Shown piece by piece: positions 15,421-24,088 of a DNA stretch of 64,000 nucleotides; within the stretch, counting starts at the first letter, position 1; each line of letters opens with the position of its first letter. The translations under genes were made by a program, and so were the position numbers. The DNA is from an uncultured Fretibacterium sp. (lineage in GTDB: Bacteria > Synergistota > Synergistia > Synergistales > Aminobacteriaceae). The stretch spans positions 124,001-188,000 of the forward strand of contig CAMGZM010000003.1 of NCBI GenBank assembly GCA_946183145.1. Reading direction: 5' to 3'. The notes under the pieces were generated by a model. That model had not been told where the DNA came from. It did no database searches and saw nothing but the letters and a program-made list of their open reading frames with translations.

Positions 15421-16380
15421 ATGAACAAGAAAGTATACGTAACACGCACCCTTCACACCTCCGTAATGAAAGCACTCGGAAATATCTGCGAGTATGACGT
15501 GAACAATGAAGAGAGGCTTGCAACACATGAAGAGCTTGTGAACGCCGTCAAGAATTACGCGGCAATTATCACAATGCTTAATGATCCGATTGACGCGGAA
15601 TTGATTTCACAGGCCGGGCCGGATCTCAAACTCATTGCGAATTACGGAGTCGGCTTCAACAACATTGACGTTAAAGCGGCGAATGAGAGAGGAATCTACG
15701 TAACAAACACTCCTGACGTACTCACTGACGCAACAGCAGATACAGCATTCACATTAATGTTTGCTTGCGCTCGGCGAGTCATTGAGGGAGATTACATTGT
15801 GCGTAATGAGTCGTTCACGTGGGGGCCGAAATACATGCTCGGATATGACATCACGGGGCGTACAGTCGGCATAATCGGAGCGGGGAGAATCGGCACTAAT
15901 TTCGGAATCAAAGCCGCAAGAGGTTTCAACATGAAGGTTTTGTACTACAGCAGGAGAGCTTCACTTCACCTTGAGTCAGTTGGAGCGCAGAGAGTCGGAC
16001 TTGAGGAATTATTAGAGCGTTCGGACTTTGTGAGTCTTCATTTGCCTCTGACAGATTCAACCCGTCATCTAATCGGCGCAAAGGAACTCGCAAAGATGAA
16101 GCCTGACGGAATACTCATCAACACATCGCGAGGGCCTGTAATCGATGAGAAAGCACTAGCGGACGCACTGACACGGCATGTTATCGCGGGCGCAGGGCTT
16201 GACGTTTACGAGCATGAACCCGATGTTGAACCCGCGCTTAAGACTCTCCGTAATGTCGTATTGCTTCCTCACATAGGAACTGCGACATTTGGGACTCGCA
16301 AAGAGATGGGCTTCATGGTGATACGAAACATTGAGGCAGTATTTGCCGGAAAAGAACCTCCGCAGATGGTGAGAGTTTAA
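15421..16380 (+). CDS. D-isomer-specific 2-hydroxyacid dehydrogenase
   Basis: 319-residue NAD(P)-dependent oxidoreductase that interconverts 2-ketoacids and D-2-hydroxyacids. The nucleotide-binding motif is GIIGAGRIGTNFG near the middle. The catalytic Arg lies in LINTSRGPVID, the Glu in DVYEHEPDVEP and the His in LLPHIGTATF. The family includes glyoxylate/hydroxypyruvate, D-lactate and phosphoglycerate dehydrogenases. Absence of an ACT domain argues against classical SerA; the exact substrate cannot be read here. The stop codon shares one base with the nnrD start (TAATG). Confidence 0.88.
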   Translation: MNKKVYVTRTLHTSVMKALGNICEYDVNNEERLATHEELVNAVKNYAAIITMLNDPIDAELISQAGPDLKLIANYGVGFNNIDVKAANERGIYVTNTPDVLTDATADTAFTLMFACARRVIEGDYIVRNESFTWGPKYMLGYDITGRTVGIIGAGRIGTNFGIKAARGFNMKVLYYSRRASLHLESVGAQRVGLEELLERSDFVSLHLPLTDSTRHLIGAKELAKMKPDGILINTSRGPVIDEKALADALTRHVIAGAGLDVYEHEPDVEPALKTLRNVVLLPHIGTATFGTRKEMGFMVIRNIEAVFAGKEPPQMVRV

Positions 16381-17216
16381 TGAACGCTGAGGAACTGAGG
16401 AAATTATTGCTTCCCCGCCCTGAGGACATGCACAAGGGATTCCGGGGAAGATTGCTTATTGCGGGAGGCTCGGTGCGTTATCCGGGTGCTCCTGCTTTGA
16501 GCGCGCTGGGTGCATTGAGGAGCGGCGCGGGAGTCGTAACGCTGTTGTCATTGCAGAGTGTTTGCGCTGTGTGTGCTTCACGTCTGCCGGAAGTGATTTA
16601 CTGCTTTGATGATGACGCATTCCGCTGGAAGGACGTAGCATTAGCACAGAAAAATATTGACGCTCTTGTGATTGGGCCGGGACTCGACCGGAGTGTTGCG
16701 GCTGAGATTTTCACGTCCCGGATGTGGCGCGAATGGCCTGCGAAAATTCTTGTTGACGGGGACGGACTCAACGCTCTTGCATCGTCAAAAGATGACCTGA
16801 AGCCCCGAAAAGATTCCGTAATGACTCCTCACGAGGGGGAAGCAGGTCGGCTCTTAGGGATTACTCCGGCGCAAGTCAAAGCAGACAGACCCGGCGCAGT
16901 CCGTGAATTGTCTGAAAGATGGGGCTGTGTCGTCCTCAAAGGCCATCACACGCTTGTAGCCTGCGGGGAAAAATTCGCTGAGATTCCTTACGGAGGGCCG
17001 GAGCTTTCTGTTCCTGGTTCGGGCGATGTGTTATCCGGCTGTATTGGCGCGTTTCTTGCGGGAGGGCTTGACGCTTTTGACGCGGCTGTGCTTGGTGCTT
17101 CTGTTCACGGCTTGGCGGGCGAATTGCTGTCGCGTGAAGGTGTTGACGGGGTATTAGCATCAGAAATCGCGAACACTTTGCGCAGAGTCATTCACGGATT
17201 GAGAGCGGGAAAATGA
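16380..17216 (+). CDS. nnrD: ADP-dependent NAD(P)H-hydrate dehydratase
   Basis: 278 residues of the YjeF C-terminal (ribokinase-like) family, which repairs damaged NAD(P)H hydrates using ADP. Diagnostic blocks are GRLLIAGGS near the N-terminus, VIGPGLDRS, TPHEGEAGRL and VPGSGDVLSG, which carries the catalytic Asp. The epimerase (NnrE) half is absent, so either this is a stand-alone dehydratase or NnrE is encoded elsewhere. It overlaps its neighbours by 1 nt upstream and 4 nt downstream. Confidence 0.92.
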   Translation: MNAEELRKLLLPRPEDMHKGFRGRLLIAGGSVRYPGAPALSALGALRSGAGVVTLLSLQSVCAVCASRLPEVIYCFDDDAFRWKDVALAQKNIDALVIGPGLDRSVAAEIFTSRMWREWPAKILVDGDGLNALASSKDDLKPRKDSVMTPHEGEAGRLLGITPAQVKADRPGAVRELSERWGCVVLKGHHTLVACGEKFAEIPYGGPELSVPGSGDVLSGCIGAFLAGGLDAFDAAVLGASVHGLAGELLSREGVDGVLASEIANTLRRVIHGLRAGK

Positions 17217-17473
17217 CGTACAAACGAAAGCGCGTTGACTGGGACGCAGAGATCCGCAAGACTGAGAATATCCGCCGAAAAGGTTTATTGATGAGCGTGC
17301 TAAGTTTCGGAATGGCTGTAGCGTTCATATTCGGTGTAACTCGTTCAACGGGCGCGGATGTCGAAATTCCCAAGACCGTACTATTTGCCGTGATATTCTG
17401 CGTGTCGTGCGTAATTCTCCGCGTAATCATGAAGCACCGTGCCGAAAAACGTAACCGCAAAAATGAAAACTGA
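17213..17473 (+). CDS. Small membrane protein, unknown
   Basis: 86 residues with a charged N-terminus (to about 24), a hydrophobic segment at about 27-44 and a second at 55-71, then a basic tail. It looks like a two-pass inner-membrane protein. I do not recognise a family. It is embedded between nnrD (4-nt overlap) and tsaE (11-nt overlap), so it is almost certainly translated with them. Confidence 0.65.
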   Translation: MTYKRKRVDWDAEIRKTENIRRKGLLMSVLSFGMAVAFIFGVTRSTGADVEIPKTVLFAVIFCVSCVILRVIMKHRAEKRNRKNEN

Positions 17474-17897
17474 GTCAGAAATTTTCACCTCACACTCAGA
17501 GGAAGACACAAAAAATTTCGGCCATGAATTTGCCGGGACTCTCACGGGCGGGAATGTCATTCTCCTTTTCGGGGATTTGGGCGCGGGAAAAACTGTTTTT
17601 GTGCGTGGAGTCTGCGAGGCTCTCGGAATTTCGGGAGTGAGGAGTCCTTCTTTCACGCTGATTAACGAGTACGAGTCGCCCAACGGATTACTCATCATTC
17701 ACGCGGATTTGTACAGGCTTGACCCTGACGGAGTGAGCGCGACGGGACTCGATGAATACGCCGGAGATGATGACGCTGTTTTGTTTGTCGAATGGCCTGA
17801 CAGATGGACGAATCCCCCGGAAAATTCCGTGAGAATATATTTTGACTCTTCAAGCGAAAACGAACGCACAATCCGAATCGAAAGGGGTATTTCCTGA
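17463..17897 (+). CDS. tsaE: tRNA threonylcarbamoyladenosine biosynthesis ATPase TsaE
   Basis: 144-residue P-loop ATPase that works with TsaB and TsaD to make t6A37 in ANN-decoding tRNAs. The Walker A is GDLGAGKTVF, followed by SPSFTLINEYE, HADLYRLD and FVEWPDR, all characteristic of the family. I chose the ATG at 17463, overlapping the previous gene's end. A GTG at 17439 would add eight residues but has no ribosome site. tsaB follows with a 1-nt overlap. Confidence 0.95.
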   Translation: MKTESEIFTSHSEEDTKNFGHEFAGTLTGGNVILLFGDLGAGKTVFVRGVCEALGISGVRSPSFTLINEYESPNGLLIIHADLYRLDPDGVSATGLDEYAGDDDAVLFVEWPDRWTNPPENSVRIYFDSSSENERTIRIERGIS

Positions 17898-18517
17898 TGA
17901 ATATTCTTGCGGTTGACTGCTGCCTGAAACTTACGGGCGCTGCTGTGATGACTGGCGGAAAAATTTGCGGCTGTGTTCAGGAAGATTTTGGACGCAAACA
18001 GACTTCAGAGCTTCCGAAAATCTGCGAACGTCTCATGAATGACGCGGGACTCACATGGCCGGGCCTCGACTATATTGCGCTCACGAACGGGCCGGGATAT
18101 TTCACGGGGATTCGAGTCGGCGCGGCTTATGCGGGCGGGATTGCTTATGCTTCAGGCGCAAAGATTATCCCAGTCTCAACGCTTGAATTACTCCCCTACA
18201 CTTTCAGGAAGTCTCAAACGTCAGCAAAAATCTTGACGGTGATTTACGCAGGACACGGATTCGTTTACGCCTCGTGCGAGGGATTCTTGAATGCCGGAGA
18301 ATATTCTCATGAGTCGATTCGTTCGTGGCTGTGTGAGAATCCTGACGCTGTAACAATCTCAGATGACCCCGAACGCACAGCCCTTGACGCTGAAATTTTG
18401 CGTGTGAAACCTGACGTAATATCTTTGTGCGAAATTGCCCGTGATAATATGAGCATGGCTGTTAATCCTGAAAGTCTCAAAATTTGTTACTACCGCGCCC
18501 CCCAAGGCGTAAATTAA
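17897..18517 (+). CDS. tsaB: tRNA threonylcarbamoyladenosine biosynthesis protein TsaB
   Basis: 206-residue ASKHA-fold scaffold that dimerises with TsaD in the t6A complex. The N-terminal ILAVDCCLKLTGAAV and the GPGYFTGIRVG block are diagnostic. No RimI-like domain is fused. The start overlaps the tsaE stop (TGATG). tsaD is not in the window. Confidence 0.93.
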   Translation: MNILAVDCCLKLTGAAVMTGGKICGCVQEDFGRKQTSELPKICERLMNDAGLTWPGLDYIALTNGPGYFTGIRVGAAYAGGIAYASGAKIIPVSTLELLPYTFRKSQTSAKILTVIYAGHGFVYASCEGFLNAGEYSHESIRSWLCENPDAVTISDDPERTALDAEILRVKPDVISLCEIARDNMSMAVNPESLKICYYRAPQGVN

Positions 18518-18533
18518 CAGGAAGGTGATAAAA

Positions 18534-19064
18534 GTGCATAACGTTGCGTTAATCGTTGATGCTATATTAGGTATCATTCTCATATTTTTTCTGTATCGCG
18601 GACTCGTGAATGGATTTTCAGGTGAGGTGATTGGCCTCGTTGGGTTCTTTGTGAGTACGTTTTGTGCGTGGAAATTCTGCGACCCCGCTGTCGAAATCGC
18701 AATGCGTTACATCAATGACACTTCTTTTGACCGTAATATATTGTCGCTAATGTGTTCTCTGGGAATTTTCTTCACTGTTCAAATCATTTTCGCGGTTATC
18801 GGCCTCATTCTGTCGTATGTCGTGAAGGTTACTCAGCTTTCTGTTACGGATCACGTTTTCGGAATGGTTGTAGGCTTCCTCAAGGCCGGTTTTATCACCC
18901 TGATTGTTTACGCGCTCTTGTCGTCATTCCCGAAATTGATTCCGACTGAATGGATGTCTGAAAGCTGGTTCATGAAGGGAGCTTCTTACGTTTGGCCGCC
19001 GCTCCGGGACATCTTGCAGGAACACGGCATAATAGACTTCAGGTCATTAACGGGCGCGGTGTAG
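18534..19064 (+). CDS. CvpA-like integral membrane protein
   Basis: 176 residues with four hydrophobic segments. The N-terminal VDAILGIILIFFLYRGLVNGFSGE matches the start of CvpA (colicin V production) family proteins, which are linked to envelope homeostasis. The GTG at 18534 is preferred because the ribosome site GGAAGG sits 8 nt upstream. An in-frame GTG at 18525 would overlap that site. A CvpA-like gene next to mutS2 is a familiar arrangement; mutS2 starts directly after this stop codon. Confidence 0.8.
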   Translation: MHNVALIVDAILGIILIFFLYRGLVNGFSGEVIGLVGFFVSTFCAWKFCDPAVEIAMRYINDTSFDRNILSLMCSLGIFFTVQIIFAVIGLILSYVVKVTQLSVTDHVFGMVVGFLKAGFITLIVYALLSSFPKLIPTEWMSESWFMKGASYVWPPLRDILQEHGIIDFRSLTGAV

Positions 19065-21419
19065 ATGAGAATATCAGAAAGCACAGCAGAAATCTTAGAG
19101 CTTGGGAAAAATTTGCTCCCCTTCCGTGAAAGACTGCGAGGCGGATTAGGGGAGTTAATTTTGTCATCGCTGAAGCCTGCGGAAGATTTTGACTCATTGC
19201 GCGAACGCTCGAAATTATTGCGTGAATGGCTTGACATGGCCGACCATAACGGGGAATTTACGTTCAATGCGACTCTTGACGCTGTATCGCCGATGTTTCC
19301 GAACGCAAAGAGAAGCGGAATCTTGTCGGGTGAAGAATTGCTGAAAGTCAGAGCTGTACTCAACTGCGCGAAAAGAATCCGTGAAGGGCTTGCTGATGTC
19401 GCGAAAAATTACGGTTCTGTTGAGGCATTAAGACGGAGCATAGGAGATTTCACGCCGGAAATTGACTCGCTGAATGTCGTTGAGGACTCCGGGAGACTAT
19501 CTGACAATTCATCGCACAAGTTATCAGTGATACGTGAGGAACTAGAGAATCTCAAGCGCAACGGACGACGAATAGCACAAAAACTTTTCGAGGACTCCGA
19601 CATCACGAACATTTTGCAGGAACGCTCGCTTTCATGGCGCGACGGAAGATTTTTGCTGTTAGTGAGACAAGAATACATCAACCGTTTTCCCGGACTCGCC
19701 GTTGAACGTTCAGCGTCAGGAAATTCCGTATACATGGAGCCGAAATCATTATCCCGCGTCAACAATGATCTCATCATCAAGACCAAAGACGAACAGGACG
19801 AGGAGCGGCTAATACTTCTCGAACTCACAAGAAAAATTTTGTCCCGCGAAAATGCAATCATCAACGCCGAAAAAGTTATAGGAACGTTAGACCTTCTTTG
19901 TGTGTGCGATGATTTAATCCGTAATAAGCATTGGGTAATCCCTGAGCTGTCAGCAAAAAAAATGTTCAGGCTTGTTGACGCAAGACACCCTATGTTGAAG
20001 GAAAAGGCAGTCCCCGTTTCAGTCTCATGCGGTGAAAACTTTTCGACACTCGTAATAACAGGCTCAAACACTGGCGGAAAAACCGTAACGCTAAAGACAG
20101 CGGGAGTCATGACGGCTATTGCGTGGCTTGGTCTTCCATTGCCAGCGAGGGACGGTACATTAATCGGGACATTTGACGCGATATATGAAGACATAGGCGA
20201 CGAACAGAGCATAGAGCAAAATTTATCGACATTCAGCGCGCACTTGCAGAAAATCATTCACATTCTCAACGCTTCAACATCATCATCACTCGTGCTTCTT
20301 GACGAACTCGGAGCGGGAACAGATCCTCACGAGGGAGCGGCGTTAGGGGTAGCGATTCTTGAGACGTTAAAGCAAAAAGGCTGTATCACACTAGCAACGA
20401 CTCATCACAACCCTATAAAGCAGTACGCATTGACGACAGAAGGAGTCGAGACTGCAAGCATGGAGTTCGACATACAGAAGTTACAGCCGACATACAGACT
20501 CTTAATGGGAATCCCCGGACGAAGCAGCGCACTATTAATCGCACGCCGTTACGGAATGCCGGAGGAAGTTTTGAGACTTGCGCAGGGTGAACTTGACTCG
20601 CGTGAAGTTACAGCAGAGGACATAATGAGCGAGCTTAACGAACGAAAAGCCGCCCTCGACACAGCAGAAAGACAAGTGCATACGGCCATGAAAGAAGCAG
20701 AAGACCTCAAGCGTGCGTATCAGTCAAGAGTGAAGGAAATCGACACACAGCGCGACAAAATTATGCAGGCCGCCGACCGAAAAGCAGAGAAATTCATCTC
20801 ACAGGCTGAGGAAACGTCAAAAGAAATCATACGCAGTGTAGAAGAGTCAGCGAGGGACATTGCGAGAAAAGGTTACAACGTGAAGAGAAGAGAGCTTAAA
20901 ACGTTAAGAGGAGTTATCGACAAACGGCAGCAGAAACGAACGGAGCGCGAGATTCAGAACAGCCCGAAACCTTTTGAGCCTGCACCGGGAGTTACAGCGA
21001 TGGTAGCGGGAAGCGGTATTGTCGGAATCATCAACGAGATTCGCAACGGACGCGCATACATGACAGCCGGGCCGATGAGCGTTGACGTACCATTGAGCCA
21101 GCTTATTGCGACGGACAAGAAAGCACAGGTTGCGACTCCTCCTGCTGACACAACGAGGCTTCCGAGAGCTGAGACAGTGCCGTCCTCAATCATGGTTCGG
21201 GGAATGCTCGTAGCTGAGGCGATGCCGTTGGTCGCGAATTACCTCGATAAGGCGTACAGGTCAAATCATTCTGTCGTAACGATAATTCACGGACGGGGTG
21301 AAGGAATTTTGCGGAGGGAAGTACACGCGCTTTTGTCGCGATTGAAATACGTGAAAAGCTACCGTTTAGGCGTTGAAGGTGAAGGCGGTTACGGTGTAAC
21401 GATTGTAGAGTTCAAGTAG
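19065..21419 (+). CDS. mutS2: Endonuclease MutS2
   Basis: 784 residues. MutS2 binds branched DNA, suppresses homologous recombination and also has reported roles on collided ribosomes. The order is core domains lacking the mismatch-recognition N-terminus of MutS1, the ATPase with Walker A GSNTGGKTVT, LVLLDELGAGTDPHEGAAL and the ATTHH switch, a charged coiled coil (about 500-600), and a C-terminal Smr nuclease domain with IIHGRGEGILR. It starts immediately after the cvpA stop and closes the operon at a strong terminator. Confidence 0.95.
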   Translation: MRISESTAEILELGKNLLPFRERLRGGLGELILSSLKPAEDFDSLRERSKLLREWLDMADHNGEFTFNATLDAVSPMFPNAKRSGILSGEELLKVRAVLNCAKRIREGLADVAKNYGSVEALRRSIGDFTPEIDSLNVVEDSGRLSDNSSHKLSVIREELENLKRNGRRIAQKLFEDSDITNILQERSLSWRDGRFLLLVRQEYINRFPGLAVERSASGNSVYMEPKSLSRVNNDLIIKTKDEQDEERLILLELTRKILSRENAIINAEKVIGTLDLLCVCDDLIRNKHWVIPELSAKKMFRLVDARHPMLKEKAVPVSVSCGENFSTLVITGSNTGGKTVTLKTAGVMTAIAWLGLPLPARDGTLIGTFDAIYEDIGDEQSIEQNLSTFSAHLQKIIHILNASTSSSLVLLDELGAGTDPHEGAALGVAILETLKQKGCITLATTHHNPIKQYALTTEGVETASMEFDIQKLQPTYRLLMGIPGRSSALLIARRYGMPEEVLRLAQGELDSREVTAEDIMSELNERKAALDTAERQVHTAMKEAEDLKRAYQSRVKEIDTQRDKIMQAADRKAEKFISQAEETSKEIIRSVEESARDIARKGYNVKRRELKTLRGVIDKRQQKRTEREIQNSPKPFEPAPGVTAMVAGSGIVGIINEIRNGRAYMTAGPMSVDVPLSQLIATDKKAQVATPPADTTRLPRAETVPSSIMVRGMLVAEAMPLVANYLDKAYRSNHSVVTIIHGRGEGILRREVHALLSRLKYVKSYRLGVEGEGGYGVTIVEFK

Positions 21420-21423
21420 TGAG

Positions 21424-21453
21424 TTCCCTCTGTGAAAAGCGGAGGGAATTTTT
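21424..21453 (+). terminator. Intrinsic terminator after mutS2
   Basis: A perfect 7-bp stem, TTCCCTC against GAGGGAA, with an 11-nt loop and five T residues, 4 nt after the mutS2 stop. Confidence 0.9.
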
Positions 21454-21463
21454 GTGCGCGGGG

Positions 21464-21499
21464 AAAAAAGAAGAGTCCCCGTTATAGGCGTGGGGACTC
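21464..21499 (-). terminator. Intrinsic terminator of the pilin-like gene
   Basis: On the minus strand a perfect 8-bp stem, GAGTCCCC against GGGGACTC, is followed by TTCTTTTTT. It ends transcription from the pilin-like gene and faces the mutS2 terminator. Confidence 0.88.
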
Positions 21500-21548
21500 A
21501 ATTTGTATTGTGTTGTTTGGTTATAGGTTGTCGTTTGTTCGTGTGTGG

Positions 21549-22073
21549 TTAGCGTACCTGATAGAATACTGTCTTATTATCTGCACCAGAAGTATACTCT
21601 GTATCACTGGTAGCATCCGTTTTGAAGTTTTCCTGAACTGCTTTGTTGGCGAGTATCTTTGCCACGCCACTCTCGCCGTCATCAAGAGCGTAGCTTAACC
21701 ACCAATGTACTGACGTTTCGGAACCTGCTGTTGCTGAGGCTCCTACAACTGTAACGAGGAATTTGCCGGGTGTCTGACTCGCAGCTTCATGAACAATCTT
21801 GCTGGAGTCCTTCTTTACATAAGCCTCAAGTGCTTTAACAATTTTTTCAGCCGTAATCTTAGTACCATCGTCAGCGTCAATCGCGCTCCTGTTGTCTGAA
21901 TAGTACATATCCATTGCCGCGCTGATTATGTGAAAGTCCTCGACAATTTTCGTTGCAGTCGCGATGTTGTTTGCCTCTTTGCCGCCAATCAAGCCCATTG
22001 CGCCGAGTACACCGATGATTCCTATTACTACTAACAATTCTACGAGCGTGAATCCTTTGCGTGTTCTCTTCAT
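21549..22073 (-). CDS. Type IV pilin/pseudopilin-like protein
   Basis: 174 residues with a class III signal. A short basic leader ends in KG, then FTLVELLVVIGIIGVLGAMG, the usual prepilin peptidase site (cleavage after Gly7) with Glu at mature position 5, and a hydrophobic helix. The remainder looks like a small globular pilin domain without recognisable cysteines. No other pilus genes are nearby, so it may be a minor or orphan pilin. ATG with an AGGAGGAAAAA site. Confidence 0.85.
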   Translation of the reverse strand: MKRTRKGFTLVELLVVIGIIGVLGAMGLIGGKEANNIATATKIVEDFHIISAAMDMYYSDNRSAIDADDGTKITAEKIVKALEAYVKKDSSKIVHEAASQTPGKFLVTVVGASATAGSETSVHWWLSYALDDGESGVAKILANKAVQENFKTDATSDTEYTSGADNKTVFYQVR

Positions 22074-22386
22074 GATTTTTTCCTCCTGTGATTTTTCCTT
22101 CTTTCATCCGTTGCCTATTTACAGATGAATCCTCTTGCAGACTGGTTACTGCAAACCCCTTAACGCTTGTTGCTTCTTGTTACTTGTTACTTTGTGAAAC
22201 GGGAAAAAATTTTTTGCACACAACTAATTCACATAATCCCTTGTCTTTGTGATATAATTATCAAGAGACAAAGAATATGCTCCGCACTAATTGTGTGCGC
22301 TTTTATTAGACAAGAAAATTATAGCATAAACTTTGTCTTTTTTGTTATGTCTTCATAAAATTTCCCGCATCATTTGATTCACAGCG
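22074..22386. promoter_or_regulatory. Long intergenic region with opposed promoter-like elements
   Basis: No protein gene is seen. On the minus strand TGCTATAAT (22318-22326) is an extended -10 that could drive the pilin-like gene with a leader of about 240 nt. On the plus strand TGATATAAT (22250-22258) is another. It would start a short transcript reaching an A/T-rich hairpin, AGACAA (22308-22313) against TTGTCT (22333-22338), followed by five T residues. A small RNA of about 75 nt is therefore possible but unproven. Confidence 0.35.
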
Positions 22387-22422
22387 CAAAAAAACAGAGG
22401 AACGACTCCAAATCGCTCCCCT
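22387..22422 (-). terminator. Intrinsic terminator of the transporter-dehydrogenase operon
   Basis: On the minus strand an 11-bp stem with two G-U pairs (CAGGGGAGCGA against TCGTTCCTCTG) is followed by seven T residues, about 30 nt after the alcohol dehydrogenase stop. Confidence 0.88.
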
Positions 22423-22454
22423 GCTCTTGTTCGATTGTGATTGTGGTTTTCTCT

Positions 22455-23507
22455 CTACGCTTCTTCGGGTTCGTCCGGGTCAACGTCAACGATAACTTTC
22501 ATTGTTGACTCGCGGTTGTTGTCGATGAACTCATACGCTTTAGGCCAGTCCTTGAACGCAAAATGCGCGGTGCGTAACGGCTTGAGATGTACTTTTCCTT
22601 CCTGAACGAATCGAATCCCGTCAAGGAAATCTTCATGTCTGTACATCATTGACGTGTTGAGGTCTAACTCCGAGTCATTCAGCTTTGCGAGGTCAATATT
22701 TGCCTTCTTCCCGAAAACTGCCACAAGTATTATCGTGCTTCCCTTGCGCGCGTTCTGAATCGCCTGATCCATCGTTATATCGCTCCCGGCGCATTCATAC
22801 GCGACATCGTACTTGTCCGGCCCGAATGTGTCGAGTACTGCCTGCTTGTAGTCGTGCGTTTTCGTGTTGACGACAACATCAGCTCCGAGTTTTTTCGCGA
22901 GTTCGAGTCTTCCGTCTGAGATGTCCGTTGCCATTACTTTGGCCGCTCCGAGTGCCTTCAATGACTGAATGAGAAGAATCCCAATCGGCCCGCAACCTAA
23001 CACAACAGCCGTGCAGCCCTTAACGCCGGGGAATTGTTTTGCCGCGTGAATCGTAACCGCGAGAGGCTCAAGCATAGCACCGTCAGAGTAACTCAGCTCA
23101 TCGGGAATCGGCGTAACGTTCCTCTCGTCAGCAACAAAATATTCACTCCCTGTTCCTGTCGTCTGGAAGCCGTAAACTTTCAGGCTCTCACAGAGATTGT
23201 ATTTCCCGTGAAGGCAGGGGTAGCACCTTCCGCAGACAACTTGAGGCTCAAGCGTAACTCTGTCGCCGGGCTTGAATTTTTTGACGAACTCGCCGACTTT
23301 TACGACCTGCGCGGAGACTTCATGACCCTGCGTTATCGGGTATGACGTGTAGGGGTGAGTCCCGTGATAAACGTGAATGTCGCTTCCGCAGATTCCTATC
23401 TTCTTGATTTTGACGAGAACCTGATCCGGGCCGGGTTCGGGAATTTCGATGTCCTTGTAGATTATGTGCTTGGGTTCCTGCATTACTTCCTGTACCATTG
23501 TTGCCAT
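22455..23507 (-). CDS. Zinc-dependent polyol/alcohol dehydrogenase (sorbitol dehydrogenase-like)
   Basis: 350-residue medium-chain dehydrogenase. Catalytic zinc ligands lie in CGSDIHVYHGTH and GHE. Structural zinc cysteines are in CGRCYPCLHGKYNLC. The NAD fold has VLGCGPIGILL followed by an acidic ATDISD, favouring NAD over NADP. It is closest in feel to the sorbitol/xylitol/threonine dehydrogenase group, which oxidises a polyol to a ketose. It is last in the ABC transporter operon, its ATG overlapping the upstream stop, so it probably acts on the imported compound. Confidence 0.87.
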   Translation of the reverse strand: MATMVQEVMQEPKHIIYKDIEIPEPGPDQVLVKIKKIGICGSDIHVYHGTHPYTSYPITQGHEVSAQVVKVGEFVKKFKPGDRVTLEPQVVCGRCYPCLHGKYNLCESLKVYGFQTTGTGSEYFVADERNVTPIPDELSYSDGAMLEPLAVTIHAAKQFPGVKGCTAVVLGCGPIGILLIQSLKALGAAKVMATDISDGRLELAKKLGADVVVNTKTHDYKQAVLDTFGPDKYDVAYECAGSDITMDQAIQNARKGSTIILVAVFGKKANIDLAKLNDSELDLNTSMMYRHEDFLDGIRFVQEGKVHLKPLRTAHFAFKDWPKAYEFIDNNRESTMKVIVDVDPDEPEEA

Positions 23508-24088
23508 TATGAATCTTCCTTCCTCAATCTTTCGTATTCATCCCTGCAAATGTCATCGTAATTCACAATCTCTTCACGGAAAGCATCAACCCATAATTTC
23601 ATGGCCGTGTCATTTCCGCTTCTCTTTGCGATTCCTCCCGACATCTGCCAAATATCCGCGCAAGCCTTCATGATTTTCTCCTCATCGCTTGCCTTCCTGA
23701 ATCCCATAAAGCTGCTTGCGTAATCTCCGCTCCTGCATGTCGACAAGTAACGCCGCGCCGTGTTCCTGTACTCGTGATACAAGATTGCTCTGTGCGACTC
23801 GTCCGTGTCATTCATGCGTAACTCATTGATGATTGTCGTAACTTCTTTGTCCCTGAAATGCCGGAAGAAGCCCCCGCGCCCGTAAAGAAGCTGAAGGCAT
23901 ATGCAGCGCCATAACCACCAGTCAATATTTCTGCGTCCCTTGCCTTCATGGTCAGAATAGCGGTCATTGTAGACTTCACGAACGAAATCAACGCCCCCGG
24001 ATTCAGGAAGCGAGTCGAGAATCACGAGGCGTTTTTTCGGGTCAATCTCACGGAAATATTCTGTTAAGTCCGCGCTTACTTCGTACAT
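23507..24088 (-). CDS. Unknown protein in a sugar transport operon
   Basis: 193 residues, mostly helical and charged, with no signal peptide or membrane segment. It is rich in Arg, Asp and Trp (RRNIDWWLWRCICLQLLYG, DDICRDEYERLRKED). I do not recognise a catalytic motif. It lies directly between the permease (0 nt gap) and the dehydrogenase (1-nt overlap), so it must be translated with them. A conserved accessory protein of sugar transporters is a reasonable inference, nothing more. Confidence 0.7.
   Translation of the reverse strand: MYEVSADLTEYFREIDPKKRLVILDSLPESGGVDFVREVYNDRYSDHEGKGRRNIDWWLWRCICLQLLYGRGGFFRHFRDKEVTTIINELRMNDTDESHRAILYHEYRNTARRYLSTCRSGDYASSFMGFRKASDEEKIMKACADIWQMSGGIAKRSGNDTAMKLWVDAFREEIVNYDDICRDEYERLRKEDS

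Noticed and set aside
19409-20257. 282-codon minus-strand frame inside mutS2
   Set aside because: It is antisense to the conserved ATPase region, and its Ser-rich product has no recognisable feature.
9073-21419. Genomic island or prophage around the restriction genes
   Set aside because: No integrase, phage structural genes, tRNA junction or direct repeats are seen; flanking genes are ordinary housekeeping operons.
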